Of a stretch of DNA of 64,000 bases, positions 50,211 through 58,265 are shown in pieces. The stretch is from JANWXD01 sp037446115. GTDB lineage: Bacteria; Acidobacteriota; Terriglobia; Bryobacterales; Bryobacteraceae. A program made the translations under genes and the position numbers. Under the pieces are notes generated by a model, which was not told the DNA's origin, made no database searches, and was given only the letters and a program-made list of their open reading frames with translations. Position 1 is the stretch's first letter; each line of letters begins with the position of its first letter. The stretch lies in NCBI GenBank assembly GCA_037446115.1, contig JBBIJF010000002.1, positions 186,001-250,000 of the forward strand, given 5' to 3'.

Positions 50211-51776
50211 ATGTCGCAACTGCTGCTGCCGTTTATCGTGCTGCTGGTCCTGCTGGCGTTTTTCATCGCCATGGGACTCTTCAGCCGCAACTACATCAAG
50301 GTCCCGCCGAATCTGGTGGCCGTACTGAGCGGGCGCAAGCGCAAATTGCCCGACGGGCGAGTGGTGGGCTACCGCCTGGTGCGCGGCGGGGCGGCGCTGC
50401 GGATCCCGCTTCTGGAAAAGGTAGACTATCTCTCCCTCAACGTGTTCACCATCCCGCTGGAAATCAAGCGGGCCTACACGCTGCACGGGGTCCCGGTTTC
50501 GGTGAAGGCCATCGCCAACGTGAAGATCCGCAGCGACGAGACGTCGCTGCACGCGGCGGCGGAGCGCTTTCTGGGGATGTCGCTGCAACAGGTGCAGCAG
50601 GTGATCTTCCAGACGCTCGAAGGGCACCTGCGTTCGATCCTGGGCACGCTCACCGTGGAAGAGATCAACAACGACCGCCAGAGCTTCGCCCAGAAACTGA
50701 CCAGCGAGGCGGCGGTGGACCTGGAAAAAATGGGCATCGGCGTGGACGTGCTGACGATTCAGGAGATCAGCGACGAAGAGGACTATCTCAATGCTCTGGG
50801 GCGGCGGCGTACGGCGGAAGTCAAGCGCGACGCGGTGATCGGCGAAGCGGAGGCACAACGGGACGCCAAGATCCGCTCCGCGCAGGCGCTTCAGGAAGGC
50901 GAGCGCGCCAAGTTCGCCGCCGACGCGACCATCGCCGAAGCGCAGCGCGACTTCCAGATCAAGCAAGCCCAGTACCAGGCGGAGGTCGAAACCGAGAAGG
51001 CCAAGGCGGCTCAGGCCGGGCCCCTGGCCGAGGCGCGGGCGCGGCAGGCCGTGGTGGCCGAAGAAATCAAGATCGAAAAGACCCGCACGCAGGAGCTCAT
51101 CGGCGTACAGGAACAGGAAATCCAGCGCAAGCAGCGGGAACTGGAGGCCACGGTGATCAAGCCCGCAGAGGCTGAGCGCCAGGCCGCCATCGTGCGCGCG
51201 GAAGCAGCCAAACAGGCCGCGGTGCTGGAGGCCGAGGGCCGCCGTGCGGCGCTGATCGCCATGGCGGAGGCCGAGCAGGAGAAGCTGCGCAAGGAAGGCA
51301 TCGGACGGGCGGCGGCTCTGGAAGCAGAAGGCAGGGCGGAGGCGGCCAAGATCGAAGCCATCGGGCTGGCCAAGGCCAAAGCCATCGAGGCGCAGGGGCT
51401 GGCGGAGGCGGCGGCCATCCGCCAGAAGGCGGAAGCATGGAAGCAGTTCAACCAGGCCGCCCAGCTTCAGACGATCCTGGAGCGGCTGCCGGCGATCCTG
51501 GAATCCTCGACCGGAATCTTCAGCGCCGTGGCGGCGCCGCTCGGCAACATTGACAAAGTCGTGGTGATTGACCACGGCAACGGCGCTACAGGCGCCTCCG
51601 GGATCGGACGCCTGGCGCAGACCGGACCGTCGGTCGTCTTCGGCCTGCTCCAGCAGCTACAGGCACTTGGCCTGGACGTGCCGGCGATTCTGCAGCAGCT
51701 CGGAATTCGCGCAGCGGACGGCGGAGCGGCTGCGGCGAAGCCTTCCGAGCCGGCTGCCGGACAGCCGGGAGGCTGA
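50211..51776 (+). CDS. Flotillin-like SPFH-domain protein
   Basis: The 521-residue protein has an N-terminal membrane hairpin (LPFIVLLVLLAFFIAMGLF) and an SPFH domain (about 30-180: VPPNLVAVLSG, LTVEEINNDRQSFAQKL). A long Ala/Glu/Lys/Gln-rich coiled coil follows (about 200-420, repeats of the AEAEQ/EAxGRAEA kind). The tail is QAAQLQTILERLPAILE and a Pro/Ala/Gly-rich end. Such proteins form membrane platforms. AGGAGGTGAC 6-7 nt before the ATG is a near-perfect ribosome-binding site. It lies 3 bp before the next gene. Confidence 0.94.
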   Translation: MSQLLLPFIVLLVLLAFFIAMGLFSRNYIKVPPNLVAVLSGRKRKLPDGRVVGYRLVRGGAALRIPLLEKVDYLSLNVFTIPLEIKRAYTLHGVPVSVKAIANVKIRSDETSLHAAAERFLGMSLQQVQQVIFQTLEGHLRSILGTLTVEEINNDRQSFAQKLTSEAAVDLEKMGIGVDVLTIQEISDEEDYLNALGRRRTAEVKRDAVIGEAEAQRDAKIRSAQALQEGERAKFAADATIAEAQRDFQIKQAQYQAEVETEKAKAAQAGPLAEARARQAVVAEEIKIEKTRTQELIGVQEQEIQRKQRELEATVIKPAEAERQAAIVRAEAAKQAAVLEAEGRRAALIAMAEAEQEKLRKEGIGRAAALEAEGRAEAAKIEAIGLAKAKAIEAQGLAEAAAIRQKAEAWKQFNQAAQLQTILERLPAILESSTGIFSAVAAPLGNIDKVVVIDHGNGATGASGIGRLAQTGPSVVFGLLQQLQALGLDVPAILQQLGIRAADGGAAAAKPSEPAAGQPGG

Positions 51777-51779
51777 GCG

Positions 51780-52226
51780 GTGAAGGAAGTGTACCGAACC
51801 GGCACCCGTTCCACGGGCGAGGCGGACACGCTGGTGCTCCATTGCAGCGATCCGCGGTTCCAAGGGCATTTCCAGGAGTTTCTGCGCGAACAGCTCGGGA
51901 CCGAGCGCTACGGTCTGGTGGCGGTGCCCGGCGGGCCGCAGTTTCTCACGCTGGTGGATTACCTGCCGAAGTTTTCCTGGGCCGGCTGGCGCTGGCTGAA
52001 GTTTCTGGTGGACTTGGCCAAACCGAAACGTGTGATCCTGATCGCCCACGAGGACTGCCGGTGGTACATCGAAGGACGTTTTGTGCAGCGCGGCAGCCTG
52101 CGTGAACGGCAGATCCACGATCTCGAACACGTGCGCCGGGCCATCCGCGAGCGATTTCCGGGCGTCGCCGTCGAGACGTACTTCGCACGCCTGGACAACG
52201 GCGCCGGCGTGTTCGAAGCCGTCTGA
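51780..52226 (+). CDS. Beta-carbonic-anhydrase-like protein
   Basis: The 148-residue protein has the C-x-D-x-R motif (C22, D24, R26 in HCSDPRF) and H90-x-x-C93 (AHEDC), the zinc ligands of beta-carbonic anhydrase. Between them is VPGGPQFL. It is shorter than true enzymes (around 200 residues) and lacks the usual C-terminal helices, so activity is uncertain. GTG 51780 starts 3 bp after the flotillin stop. Confidence 0.65.
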   Translation: MKEVYRTGTRSTGEADTLVLHCSDPRFQGHFQEFLREQLGTERYGLVAVPGGPQFLTLVDYLPKFSWAGWRWLKFLVDLAKPKRVILIAHEDCRWYIEGRFVQRGSLRERQIHDLEHVRRAIRERFPGVAVETYFARLDNGAGVFEAV

Positions 52227-52261
52227 GCCCCGCTCCGGCGACCGGGCGGCCGGAGCGGGAG

Positions 52262-53197
52262 TTGCGGACTTTCGGAGTGCAGGTGCGGCGGCGGGACTTT
52301 CTGGCCGCGCTCGTTCAAGCGGGCGCCGGCATCCGAGTGGAAGGCAGCATCCTTGTGCACGAGCATGTGCTCGTGGACTTCATCGGAGCAGACCGCATCG
52401 GGCCCGGCCGCTACGACCCGGAAGAAGTTTTCCGCGTAGCCCTGCCCAAGCTCGAAGAGGTGCGGCGGTACGGCTGCCGGCGACTGCTCGAGTGCACGCC
52501 CGAGTTCATCGGCCGCGATCCGCAACTGATGGACCGACTGGCACGGGCCGCCGGTCTGGAGATCTGGGTCAACACGGGTATCTACGGTGCGGCGAACCAT
52601 AAGTTTGTCCCGGCTTTCGCGCAGCGACAGACGGCCGATGAACTGGCGGAGCGCTTCGTCAAAGAATGGCGGGAAGGTGTGGATGGCATCCGGCCGCGGT
52701 TCATCAAGACCGGCGTGAACAAAGGTCCGCTCAACGAGCTGGATCGCAAACTCGTCCGCGCGGCCGCCATGGCTTCGCGTCAAATGGGCCTCACGATCGC
52801 CTCCCATACCGGCGACGGCCGCGCCGCTCTGGAGCAGATCGAGCTCATGGCCGCAAGCGGCGTTGCGCCCTCGAAGTTCGTCTGGGTTCACGCCCAGAAC
52901 GAAAAAGATCACAGCTTCCACGAACAGGCGGGCCGGGCAGGGGCGTGGGTGGAATTCGACGGCATCGCCTCGGAGACTGCCGACTGGCACCTGGAGTGCG
53001 TCCGTTTCATGGCGGAAAAAGGACTGCTCGGCCGGACGCTCATCTCGCAGGACTCAGGCTGGTACCACGTGGGCGAGCCGGGAGGCGGCCGCTACCGCGG
53101 CTATACCTACATCTACACCGGTTTTCTCCCCCGCCTGGATCCGTCCTGGATCCGCGTGCTGCTGCGCGACAACCCGGTGCAGGCCTTCGGCGACTGA
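52262..53197 (+). CDS. Phosphotriesterase-family metallohydrolase
   Basis: The 311-residue TIM-barrel protein has the HEH metal pair (H33, H35 in LVHEHVLVDF), a lysine that may be carbamylated (FIKTGVNKG), His in IASHTGDG and VHAQNE, and the catalytic Asp in ISQDSGWY. This is the amidohydrolase/PTE layout; lactonase activity is at least as likely as phosphotriesterase. An Arg-Arg stretch (RRRDFLAAL) near residue 10 may be a weak Tat leader. TTG 52262 is the opening codon, with no good alternative. Convergent with the DapA-family gene. Confidence 0.85.
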   Translation: MRTFGVQVRRRDFLAALVQAGAGIRVEGSILVHEHVLVDFIGADRIGPGRYDPEEVFRVALPKLEEVRRYGCRRLLECTPEFIGRDPQLMDRLARAAGLEIWVNTGIYGAANHKFVPAFAQRQTADELAERFVKEWREGVDGIRPRFIKTGVNKGPLNELDRKLVRAAAMASRQMGLTIASHTGDGRAALEQIELMAASGVAPSKFVWVHAQNEKDHSFHEQAGRAGAWVEFDGIASETADWHLECVRFMAEKGLLGRTLISQDSGWYHVGEPGGGRYRGYTYIYTGFLPRLDPSWIRVLLRDNPVQAFGD

Positions 53198-53221
53198 GAG
53201 CCGTGCGCCGGGCGGAAAAGC

Positions 53222-54106
53222 TCATCCGCGGAGATCGCGAAAGGCCTCTTCGATCTCGCGCCGGGCTTCCGGGCCGGGCACGGTAAGCGGCAGGCGTGGC
53301 GGCCCGCCGTAGTAGCCCATCAGATCCATGGCGTATTTGAGGCCCCCAATACCATACTTCACGGTCACCAGCCGCGCGGGGTGTGCGATCCGTTGCTGCC
53401 AGTCGAGGGCCGCCTCGGTCTGGCGGGTGCGGTGGCTCTCCCAGATGGTGATGCAGGCGTAGGGAGCCGCGTTGGCGAAGGCGAGCACCGCGCCTGCGGC
53501 GCCGACGGCCAGCGAGGGGGCCAAGGTGGGCGCCGAACCCACCAGGACCTGGAAACCGGGCCTGACCTCCCGCACCATCTGCATCACTTTTTCCAGGTTC
53601 CCGGAGCTTTCTTTGATCGCGGTGATATTGGGATGGTGAGAGAGCTCCGCGACCGTTTCCGCCGGAATGTCCACGCCCGTGGTCTGGGGCCAATTATAAA
53701 TCATGATCGGTATGCGACTCTGATCGGCCACGGCCCGAAAAAAAACCGCCTGGACCTCGCCCCGGCTCACTAAGTTCTTGTAGTAATGAGGGGTGCGCAC
53801 CATAGCGGCCTTGTAGCCGAGTTCGGCCGCCCGGTTGGTCAGCGCCACGGTTTCGCGCACGCTTTCCATGCCGGTTCCGGCAATGAGCAACTTCTCCGGC
53901 GCGGCATATTCCGCAGCCCATTCCCAAAGACGAACCTTCTCCTCGGAGGTGAGCATGACGCTTTCGCCCGTGGAGCCGCAGACCACATAGCCGGCGAGCG
54001 CCGTCTGGTTCCACTTCTCCAGGTTGTGCCGGAGTTTGGCCTTGTAGAGGTCGCCGTTGTGGTCGAAGGGTGTGGCGATGGGTACGAAGATACCCTGAAG
54101 CTTCAT
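53222..54106 (-). CDS. DapA/NAL-family class I aldolase
   Basis: The 294-residue TIM barrel has GYVVCGSTGESVMLTSEE, the Tyr in IPIMIYNWPQTTG and Schiff-base Lys in ITAIKESSGNLEKV. The family includes dihydrodipicolinate synthase, N-acetylneuraminate lyase and 4-hydroxy-2-oxoglutarate aldolase. The sequence alone does not settle the reaction. ATG 54106 immediately follows a terminator T-run, so no ribosome-binding site fits. A TTG at 54109 is the in-frame alternative. Confidence 0.88.
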   Translation of the reverse strand: MKLQGIFVPIATPFDHNGDLYKAKLRHNLEKWNQTALAGYVVCGSTGESVMLTSEEKVRLWEWAAEYAAPEKLLIAGTGMESVRETVALTNRAAELGYKAAMVRTPHYYKNLVSRGEVQAVFFRAVADQSRIPIMIYNWPQTTGVDIPAETVAELSHHPNITAIKESSGNLEKVMQMVREVRPGFQVLVGSAPTLAPSLAVGAAGAVLAFANAAPYACITIWESHRTRQTEAALDWQQRIAHPARLVTVKYGIGGLKYAMDLMGYYGGPPRLPLTVPGPEARREIEEAFRDLRG

Positions 54107-54107
54107 C

Positions 54108-54147
54108 AAAAAGACGGGGGACAGACTGCCGGCAGGAGCCTGTCCCC
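54108..54147 (-). terminator. Rho-independent terminator after atpE
   Basis: On the minus strand GGGGACAG (54147-54140) pairs with CTGTCCCC (54124-54117). The loop contains a nested CTGCCGGCAG palindrome. CGTCTTTTT follows, giving the T-run at 54112-54108. It lies directly after the atpE stop and directly before the DapA-family start codon. Confidence 0.75.
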
Positions 54148-54156
54148 GGATTCCGC

Positions 54157-54453
54157 TTAGACGACCTTCAAGAAGATGATCGCCAGCGTGTACAGGGCCA
54201 GCGATTCAATCAGCACGAGGCCGAAGATCAGGGCGAACCGGATCGCTCCGGCCGCCGAAGGATTGCGCGCCATGCCCTCTGCGGAGGCGGCCACGGCCTT
54301 GGCCTGCGCCAGTCCGCACAGACCCGAAGCAAAAGCCATGGAGAAACCGGAGGTGATGGCCACCCAGTTGGGACCGCCCTGCTGCGTCTGCGCCAGAACC
54401 GGGCTGGCGAGCAGGAGCAAAGCAGCCAGCGTCAGCATCAGCTTGACTTTCAT
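54157..54453 (-). CDS. atpE: ATP synthase F0 subunit c
   Basis: The 98-residue protein is the c-ring proteolipid with an extra N-terminal leader (LMLTLAALLLLASPVLA) that looks like a signal peptide. Two helices follow, joined by the polar loop SAEGMARNPSA. The ion-binding Glu83 is in GLVLIESLALY. Gln50, Ser84 and Tyr88 sit at positions that bind Na+ in Na+-type rings. It follows atpB by 159 bp and is preceded by AAGGAGAC. No b subunit or F1 gene follows. Confidence 0.95.
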   Translation of the reverse strand: MKVKLMLTLAALLLLASPVLAQTQQGGPNWVAITSGFSMAFASGLCGLAQAKAVAASAEGMARNPSAAGAIRFALIFGLVLIESLALYTLAIIFLKVV

Positions 54454-54612
54454 CGTCGTGAGTCTCCTTGTGTGAAATATGAACCGCCCCAGGAGGTGGT
54501 TCCCGTCATCCTCTTGCAGCCGGGCTCACACTGGAGGGCGGGATGAAGCCGGAATCAACCCGTATCGTCGGCAGAGGGCGTCGCCGGGACCCGTCCGCCC
54601 GGAACCCCCTTG

Positions 54613-55350
54613 TCAATGCTCATGTTCGACCGCACTGGAGACGTAGATCATCGTCAGCAGGGCGAAGACAAAGGCCTGCAGGAAGGAAACGAAAACGTGC
54701 AGGCCCATGAAGATCGCCGGGATCGCCACCGGGATCAGACTCAAGAACACGAGCGTCACCTGCTCGCCGGCGAACATGTTGGCATAAAGACGGACCGTCA
54801 GGGAAAGCAGGCGCCCGGTGTGGCTGATGATCTCGATGGGAATCATCAGCGGCGCCATGACTTTGATCGGGCCGGCGAAGTGCGCCAGGTATCCGCCCAC
54901 GCCGTGGGCTTTGAACCCCATCAGGTTGTAGTAAAGAAAAGTGACCAGGGCGCACCCGAGCGGTACCGGAGCAAACATCGTTGGCGACTCGAACCCTGGA
55001 ATGATCCCGATCAGGTTGCAGAACAGAATGAACAAAAAGATCGTGCTGAACAGGTGCACGTACCGGGGCCCGTCGTGACCGACCACGTCCTCGGCCTGGC
55101 CGCGTAAGAAGCCGTAAATGATCTCGAAGCAGTGTTGCAGCTTGCCGGGCCGGTCCACGGAAAGTCGGGGGCGCAGCGCGGCAAACAGGACGAGCACGAC
55201 GGCCACCACCAGCACTTGCATGGCCACGTAGTTGGCCCACGGCTTCTCCGGATTCTCCGCATGCAGGCCCACCCAGCCCAGGAGGGTGTTGGCGAAGCCG
55301 GCGCAATAGCGGTTCAGCAACGCCGTGAACCAGAGCTCATGCTCGGGCAT
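54613..55350 (-). CDS. atpB: ATP synthase F0 subunit a
   Basis: The 245-residue membrane protein has five to six helices and the essential arginine in LTVRLYANMFAGE. An upstream GYLAHFAGPIKVMAPLM and IFLFILFCNLIGIIPGFESP are typical. It forms the ion half-channels against the c-ring. ATG 55350 lies 14 bp inside the end of atpI. The frame extends to 55377, but the earlier codons overlap that gene further. Confidence 0.96.
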   Translation of the reverse strand: MPEHELWFTALLNRYCAGFANTLLGWVGLHAENPEKPWANYVAMQVLVVAVVLVLFAALRPRLSVDRPGKLQHCFEIIYGFLRGQAEDVVGHDGPRYVHLFSTIFLFILFCNLIGIIPGFESPTMFAPVPLGCALVTFLYYNLMGFKAHGVGGYLAHFAGPIKVMAPLMIPIEIISHTGRLLSLTVRLYANMFAGEQVTLVFLSLIPVAIPAIFMGLHVFVSFLQAFVFALLTMIYVSSAVEHEH

Positions 55351-55720
55351 AGACAAGCTCGTAGAGGATTTCCACAATAACCGCGGCAGCGGCCACGAAC
55401 AAGCCGAGAATCGCGGCCGTCAGGTTCAATCCGAAATATCTCACTATAACATAGCCCGCAAGACCGAACAGGAGGTAGCGCAGCGAAAGAAAAGCGAACA
55501 GCCGGCGAGAGGGGCGGCGGCCGCCCGGGCCGAGCGAGGCCACCAGTTGATGCAGCCAGCTGAAATTGAGGAAGGAAACCAAGGCCCCGGCCAGAAAGCC
55601 GACGCCCCACTCCCACCCCCGCAGCGTAGCTGCGGCCAGCGCTCCCGTCACGGTGAGCAACGCCATGAAAGCCCGCAGCCGGCGCATGGCGCGGTCAAAG
55701 GCCGCTTCGTCCGTGTCCAT
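55337..55720 (-). CDS. atpI: ATP synthase subunit I-like membrane protein
   Basis: The 127-residue protein has four hydrophobic helices (AFMALLTVTGALAAATL; WGVGFLAGALVSFLNF; LRYLLFGLAGYVIVRYF; AILGLFVAAAAVIVEIL). It sits between the AtpZ-type gene and atpB, the place of AtpI, which assists c-ring assembly or Mg2+ uptake. Sequence similarity in this family is low, so the name rests mainly on context. Confidence 0.82.
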   Translation of the reverse strand: MDTDEAAFDRAMRRLRAFMALLTVTGALAAATLRGWEWGVGFLAGALVSFLNFSWLHQLVASLGPGGRRPSRRLFAFLSLRYLLFGLAGYVIVRYFGLNLTAAILGLFVAAAAVIVEILYELVYARA

Positions 55721-55931
55721 TGTCCCGCGAGTCTTTCTGAACCTGGCGCAGCAGCTGGAGAAACCCCGAGACGATGCCCAGCACCAGAAAGACGGGTTTC
55801 AGAAATGAGGTCCCCAACGCGCGATCCAGCAGATAACCGATGAGATACCCCGCCACCGTGGCGGCGGGCAGCAGGAAGGCAAGGGAGGTGTACTCGCCGA
55901 TCATCACCCACCAGCTCTTGTTCCGCTTCAT
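55695..55931 (-). CDS. atpZ: AtpZ/AtpI-family small membrane protein
   Basis: The 78-residue protein has two hydrophobic helices (YTSLAFLLPAATVAGYLIG; PVFLVLGIVSGFLQLLRQV) joined by LLDRALGTS, the pattern of AtpZ-type F1F0 accessory proteins (PF09527). ATG 55931 overlaps the hemD stop by 4 bp and its own end overlaps atpI by 26 bp. Translation is therefore coupled through hemD-atpZ-atpI-atpB. Confidence 0.85.
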   Translation of the reverse strand: MKRNKSWWVMIGEYTSLAFLLPAATVAGYLIGYLLDRALGTSFLKPVFLVLGIVSGFLQLLRQVQKDSRDNGHGRSGL

Positions 55932-56755
55932 GGCCTCGCGCGCCGGCCCTCGAGGATGTGGCGCGCGCGCCCGGCGGTTTCGTGCACCAGGAAACCCATC
56001 TTCGGGTGCGCGGGCTCCACGTCCGGTTTCAGGCCGTATTCTTCCAGCATTTCCGTGGTCGTCGGACCGATGGAGCCGATGACCGCCCGCCGGAGTCCTT
56101 CGCGAACAGCCTCCTCCAGCCCCTCGGCAGCCGCGACGCGGAAGAGGTGCTCCACCTGAACCGAAGTGGTGAACAGTACCACGTCGGCCGCTCCGGCGGC
56201 GATGCGCCGTACGGCCTCCCGCAGCGGACCGGTGTCCTCCGGCAGATCCCACTGGTAGACCCGGACCGGGGTGACCTCACGGCCCTGGGCCCGCAGGCCG
56301 GCCACGAGTTCGGGATTGGAGCGGCCATACTCCTGGAGCGCGACGTGTCTCTCGGGCCGGCCGGCCACGGCTGCCAGCAGTTCCCGCCAGGTGTTCGGTT
56401 CCGGGACCGCAACCGTGACAGGGACATTCATCTCTTTGAGCGCCGCGGCGGGCTTGGGCCCGCGGGCCACCACAGTGATGCGGCGCAACGCCTCGGCAAG
56501 GCGTTCCGGCGGGTAGCGTCCGGCCAGCACACGCGCCAGCAGACGGGTCCCCACTCCGGTGAGAAAGATGATCATGTCGAAGGCGCCGGCGAAGAGGCGC
56601 GCGGCAAAGCGAAACGCCTCTTCGTTGTTTTCAATGGGGACTTCCCGCATCGAAGGGGCCACGAAAGGCTCGCCGTCCAGGCTGCGGATGAGCGCGCCCA
56701 TCTCCGCAGCGCGCCGGCTCTCCAGGCTGATCACCCTGAGTCCGGCGAATGACAT
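55928..56755 (-). CDS. hemD: Uroporphyrinogen-III synthase
   Basis: The 275-residue protein shows the two-lobe HemD pattern: LRVISLESRRAAEMGALI, FDMIIFLTGVGTRLL, the hinge and second lobe with VTPVRVYQWDLPED, ADVVLFTTSVQVEHLF and IGSIGPTTTEMLEEYGL. It closes the tetrapyrrole ring on the way to heme. HemD sequences are poorly conserved, but these blocks are typical. It starts 10 bp after the Gfo/Idh gene and overlaps atpZ by 4 bp, an unusual place for a heme gene. No other hem gene is in the window. Confidence 0.88.
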   Translation of the reverse strand: MSFAGLRVISLESRRAAEMGALIRSLDGEPFVAPSMREVPIENNEEAFRFAARLFAGAFDMIIFLTGVGTRLLARVLAGRYPPERLAEALRRITVVARGPKPAAALKEMNVPVTVAVPEPNTWRELLAAVAGRPERHVALQEYGRSNPELVAGLRAQGREVTPVRVYQWDLPEDTGPLREAVRRIAAGAADVVLFTTSVQVEHLFRVAAAEGLEEAVREGLRRAVIGSIGPTTTEMLEEYGLKPDVEPAHPKMGFLVHETAGRARHILEGRRARP

Positions 56756-56765
56756 GACCTGCAAG

Positions 56766-58094
56766 TCAGAGAATCTCTTCGAAGCGCGGATCCCAGCGAA
56801 CCTTGCGCCCGCGCTTGAAGGACTCAACCGACATGACGATCGTGACGGCTTCTTCGAAGGCGCGGTCCACGCCGCAGCGAGGCGTCTGGCGGCTCCGCAC
56901 ACAGTCGAAGAAATCTTCCATGTGGCTGGAGACTTTGACTTCGTCCGGACCCATGGAGTAGTCCGGCGGCACCACGGCGTCCTGCGGCTGCAGACCGAGC
57001 TGGCGTGCCGCCTGTACGGCGGCGGCCCGTTTCTGCTGGAACTCCGGCTTCCATTCGGCCCCGTAGGTGCGGCAGAAGCGCGGCGAGACCTCCAGCGTCT
57101 GGTCCCGTCCCAGAATCTGCGTGACTTCGCCGTTGTGCGTGTTGTGGAAGGTGCAGCCGAAGGTGATCGCCAGTTCCCGGCTCGGGTAATCAAACAGTAC
57201 GTGCCACATGTCGGGAACATTCCGGTCGCCCTTCCAGAAGTACGTGCCTCCTTGCGTCATGGCGGTCTCCGGGATGCCCATGCCGATGATCATGTTGACG
57301 CCGTCCCAGACGTGGCTCATCAGATCGCCTGCGATCCCGGTGCCGTAGTCCCACCAGCAACGCCAGGTGAAGAAACGTTCGGCGTCAAACGGATGGTACG
57401 GGGCGTTTCGGATGAAGCGGTCCCAATCGATCGTGTCCGGATTGGCCTCCTTGGGCAGCTGCGTGATGTTGTAGGCGGTGTAAAACTTCCACTCGGGGGT
57501 ATCGCGCGTGCGATCAATGTAAGTCCGCACCAGAGTGACCTTGCCGAGCTGCCCGGAGCGATAGATCTCCCGGGCCTTGTGGTAAGCCGGCAGGCTGTTA
57601 TACTGGTGGCCGAGTTGCATGACGACGCGGGCGGATTTGACGGCGTCGCGCATCCTCTTGGCGTCTTCCAGTTTCGTGCACCAGCCTTTTTCCACGTAGA
57701 TGTCCTTGCGCGCCTGGGCGGCGGCGATCACCTGGGGCGCGTGCCAGAAATCCGGCGTGGCGATGATGACAACGTCAATGTCGGGATCCGCCACGGCTTT
57801 CTCCCAGTCTTTCACGATCCGCACCCTGGAATTCTTCGTCTGCTTCCGGGCGCGCTCGATATTGGGTTCGTAAAGATCGCAGATGATGCGGATTTCCGTG
57901 TTCGCTACGTCCTGCGCCTCCCGCAGGAGCTGAATTCCCCGAGTACCGACGCCGATGACCGCCACGCCGAGAACACTGGCCGGGCTGCGCTGGGCAAAAA
58001 CGGCGGGAGCGTTTTGAAGGATCGCGGCGCCGGCGCCGGCAGCTGCGATGTCCTTGAAAAAAGATCTGCGCGAGCGGGAGTTGGGATGGCTCAT
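56766..58094 (-). CDS. Tat-exported Gfo/Idh/MocA-family oxidoreductase
   Basis: The 442-residue protein has a Tat leader (RSRRSFFKDIAAAGAGAAIL). The Rossmann half is VLGVAVIGVGTRGIQLL, VVIIATPDFWHAPQVIAAA, with the catalytic-lysine motif YVEKGWCTKLEDA, and the C-terminal alpha/beta domain includes GIAGDLMSHVWDGVNM. It probably oxidises or epimerises a sugar with NAD(P). AGGAGGTCC before ATG 58094 sets the start. It runs directly into hemD. Confidence 0.93.
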   Translation of the reverse strand: MSHPNSRSRRSFFKDIAAAGAGAAILQNAPAVFAQRSPASVLGVAVIGVGTRGIQLLREAQDVANTEIRIICDLYEPNIERARKQTKNSRVRIVKDWEKAVADPDIDVVIIATPDFWHAPQVIAAAQARKDIYVEKGWCTKLEDAKRMRDAVKSARVVMQLGHQYNSLPAYHKAREIYRSGQLGKVTLVRTYIDRTRDTPEWKFYTAYNITQLPKEANPDTIDWDRFIRNAPYHPFDAERFFTWRCWWDYGTGIAGDLMSHVWDGVNMIIGMGIPETAMTQGGTYFWKGDRNVPDMWHVLFDYPSRELAITFGCTFHNTHNGEVTQILGRDQTLEVSPRFCRTYGAEWKPEFQQKRAAAVQAARQLGLQPQDAVVPPDYSMGPDEVKVSSHMEDFFDCVRSRQTPRCGVDRAFEEAVTIVMSVESFKRGRKVRWDPRFEEIL

Positions 58095-58265
58095 CGGACC
58101 TCCTGATTCCAAATCAGTGTGAACTCCGCTTCCGATATTACGCCACAATGGAAGGAGTCTGCCGGGCAGGCGGCGCCGCCTCGGGGTCGTTGTCGCCGAA
58201 GACCCCGTTTCCAGGCGTAACTTCCATAAGTCCGCAGACGAATACGTGGCTACGGAGGCACACCG

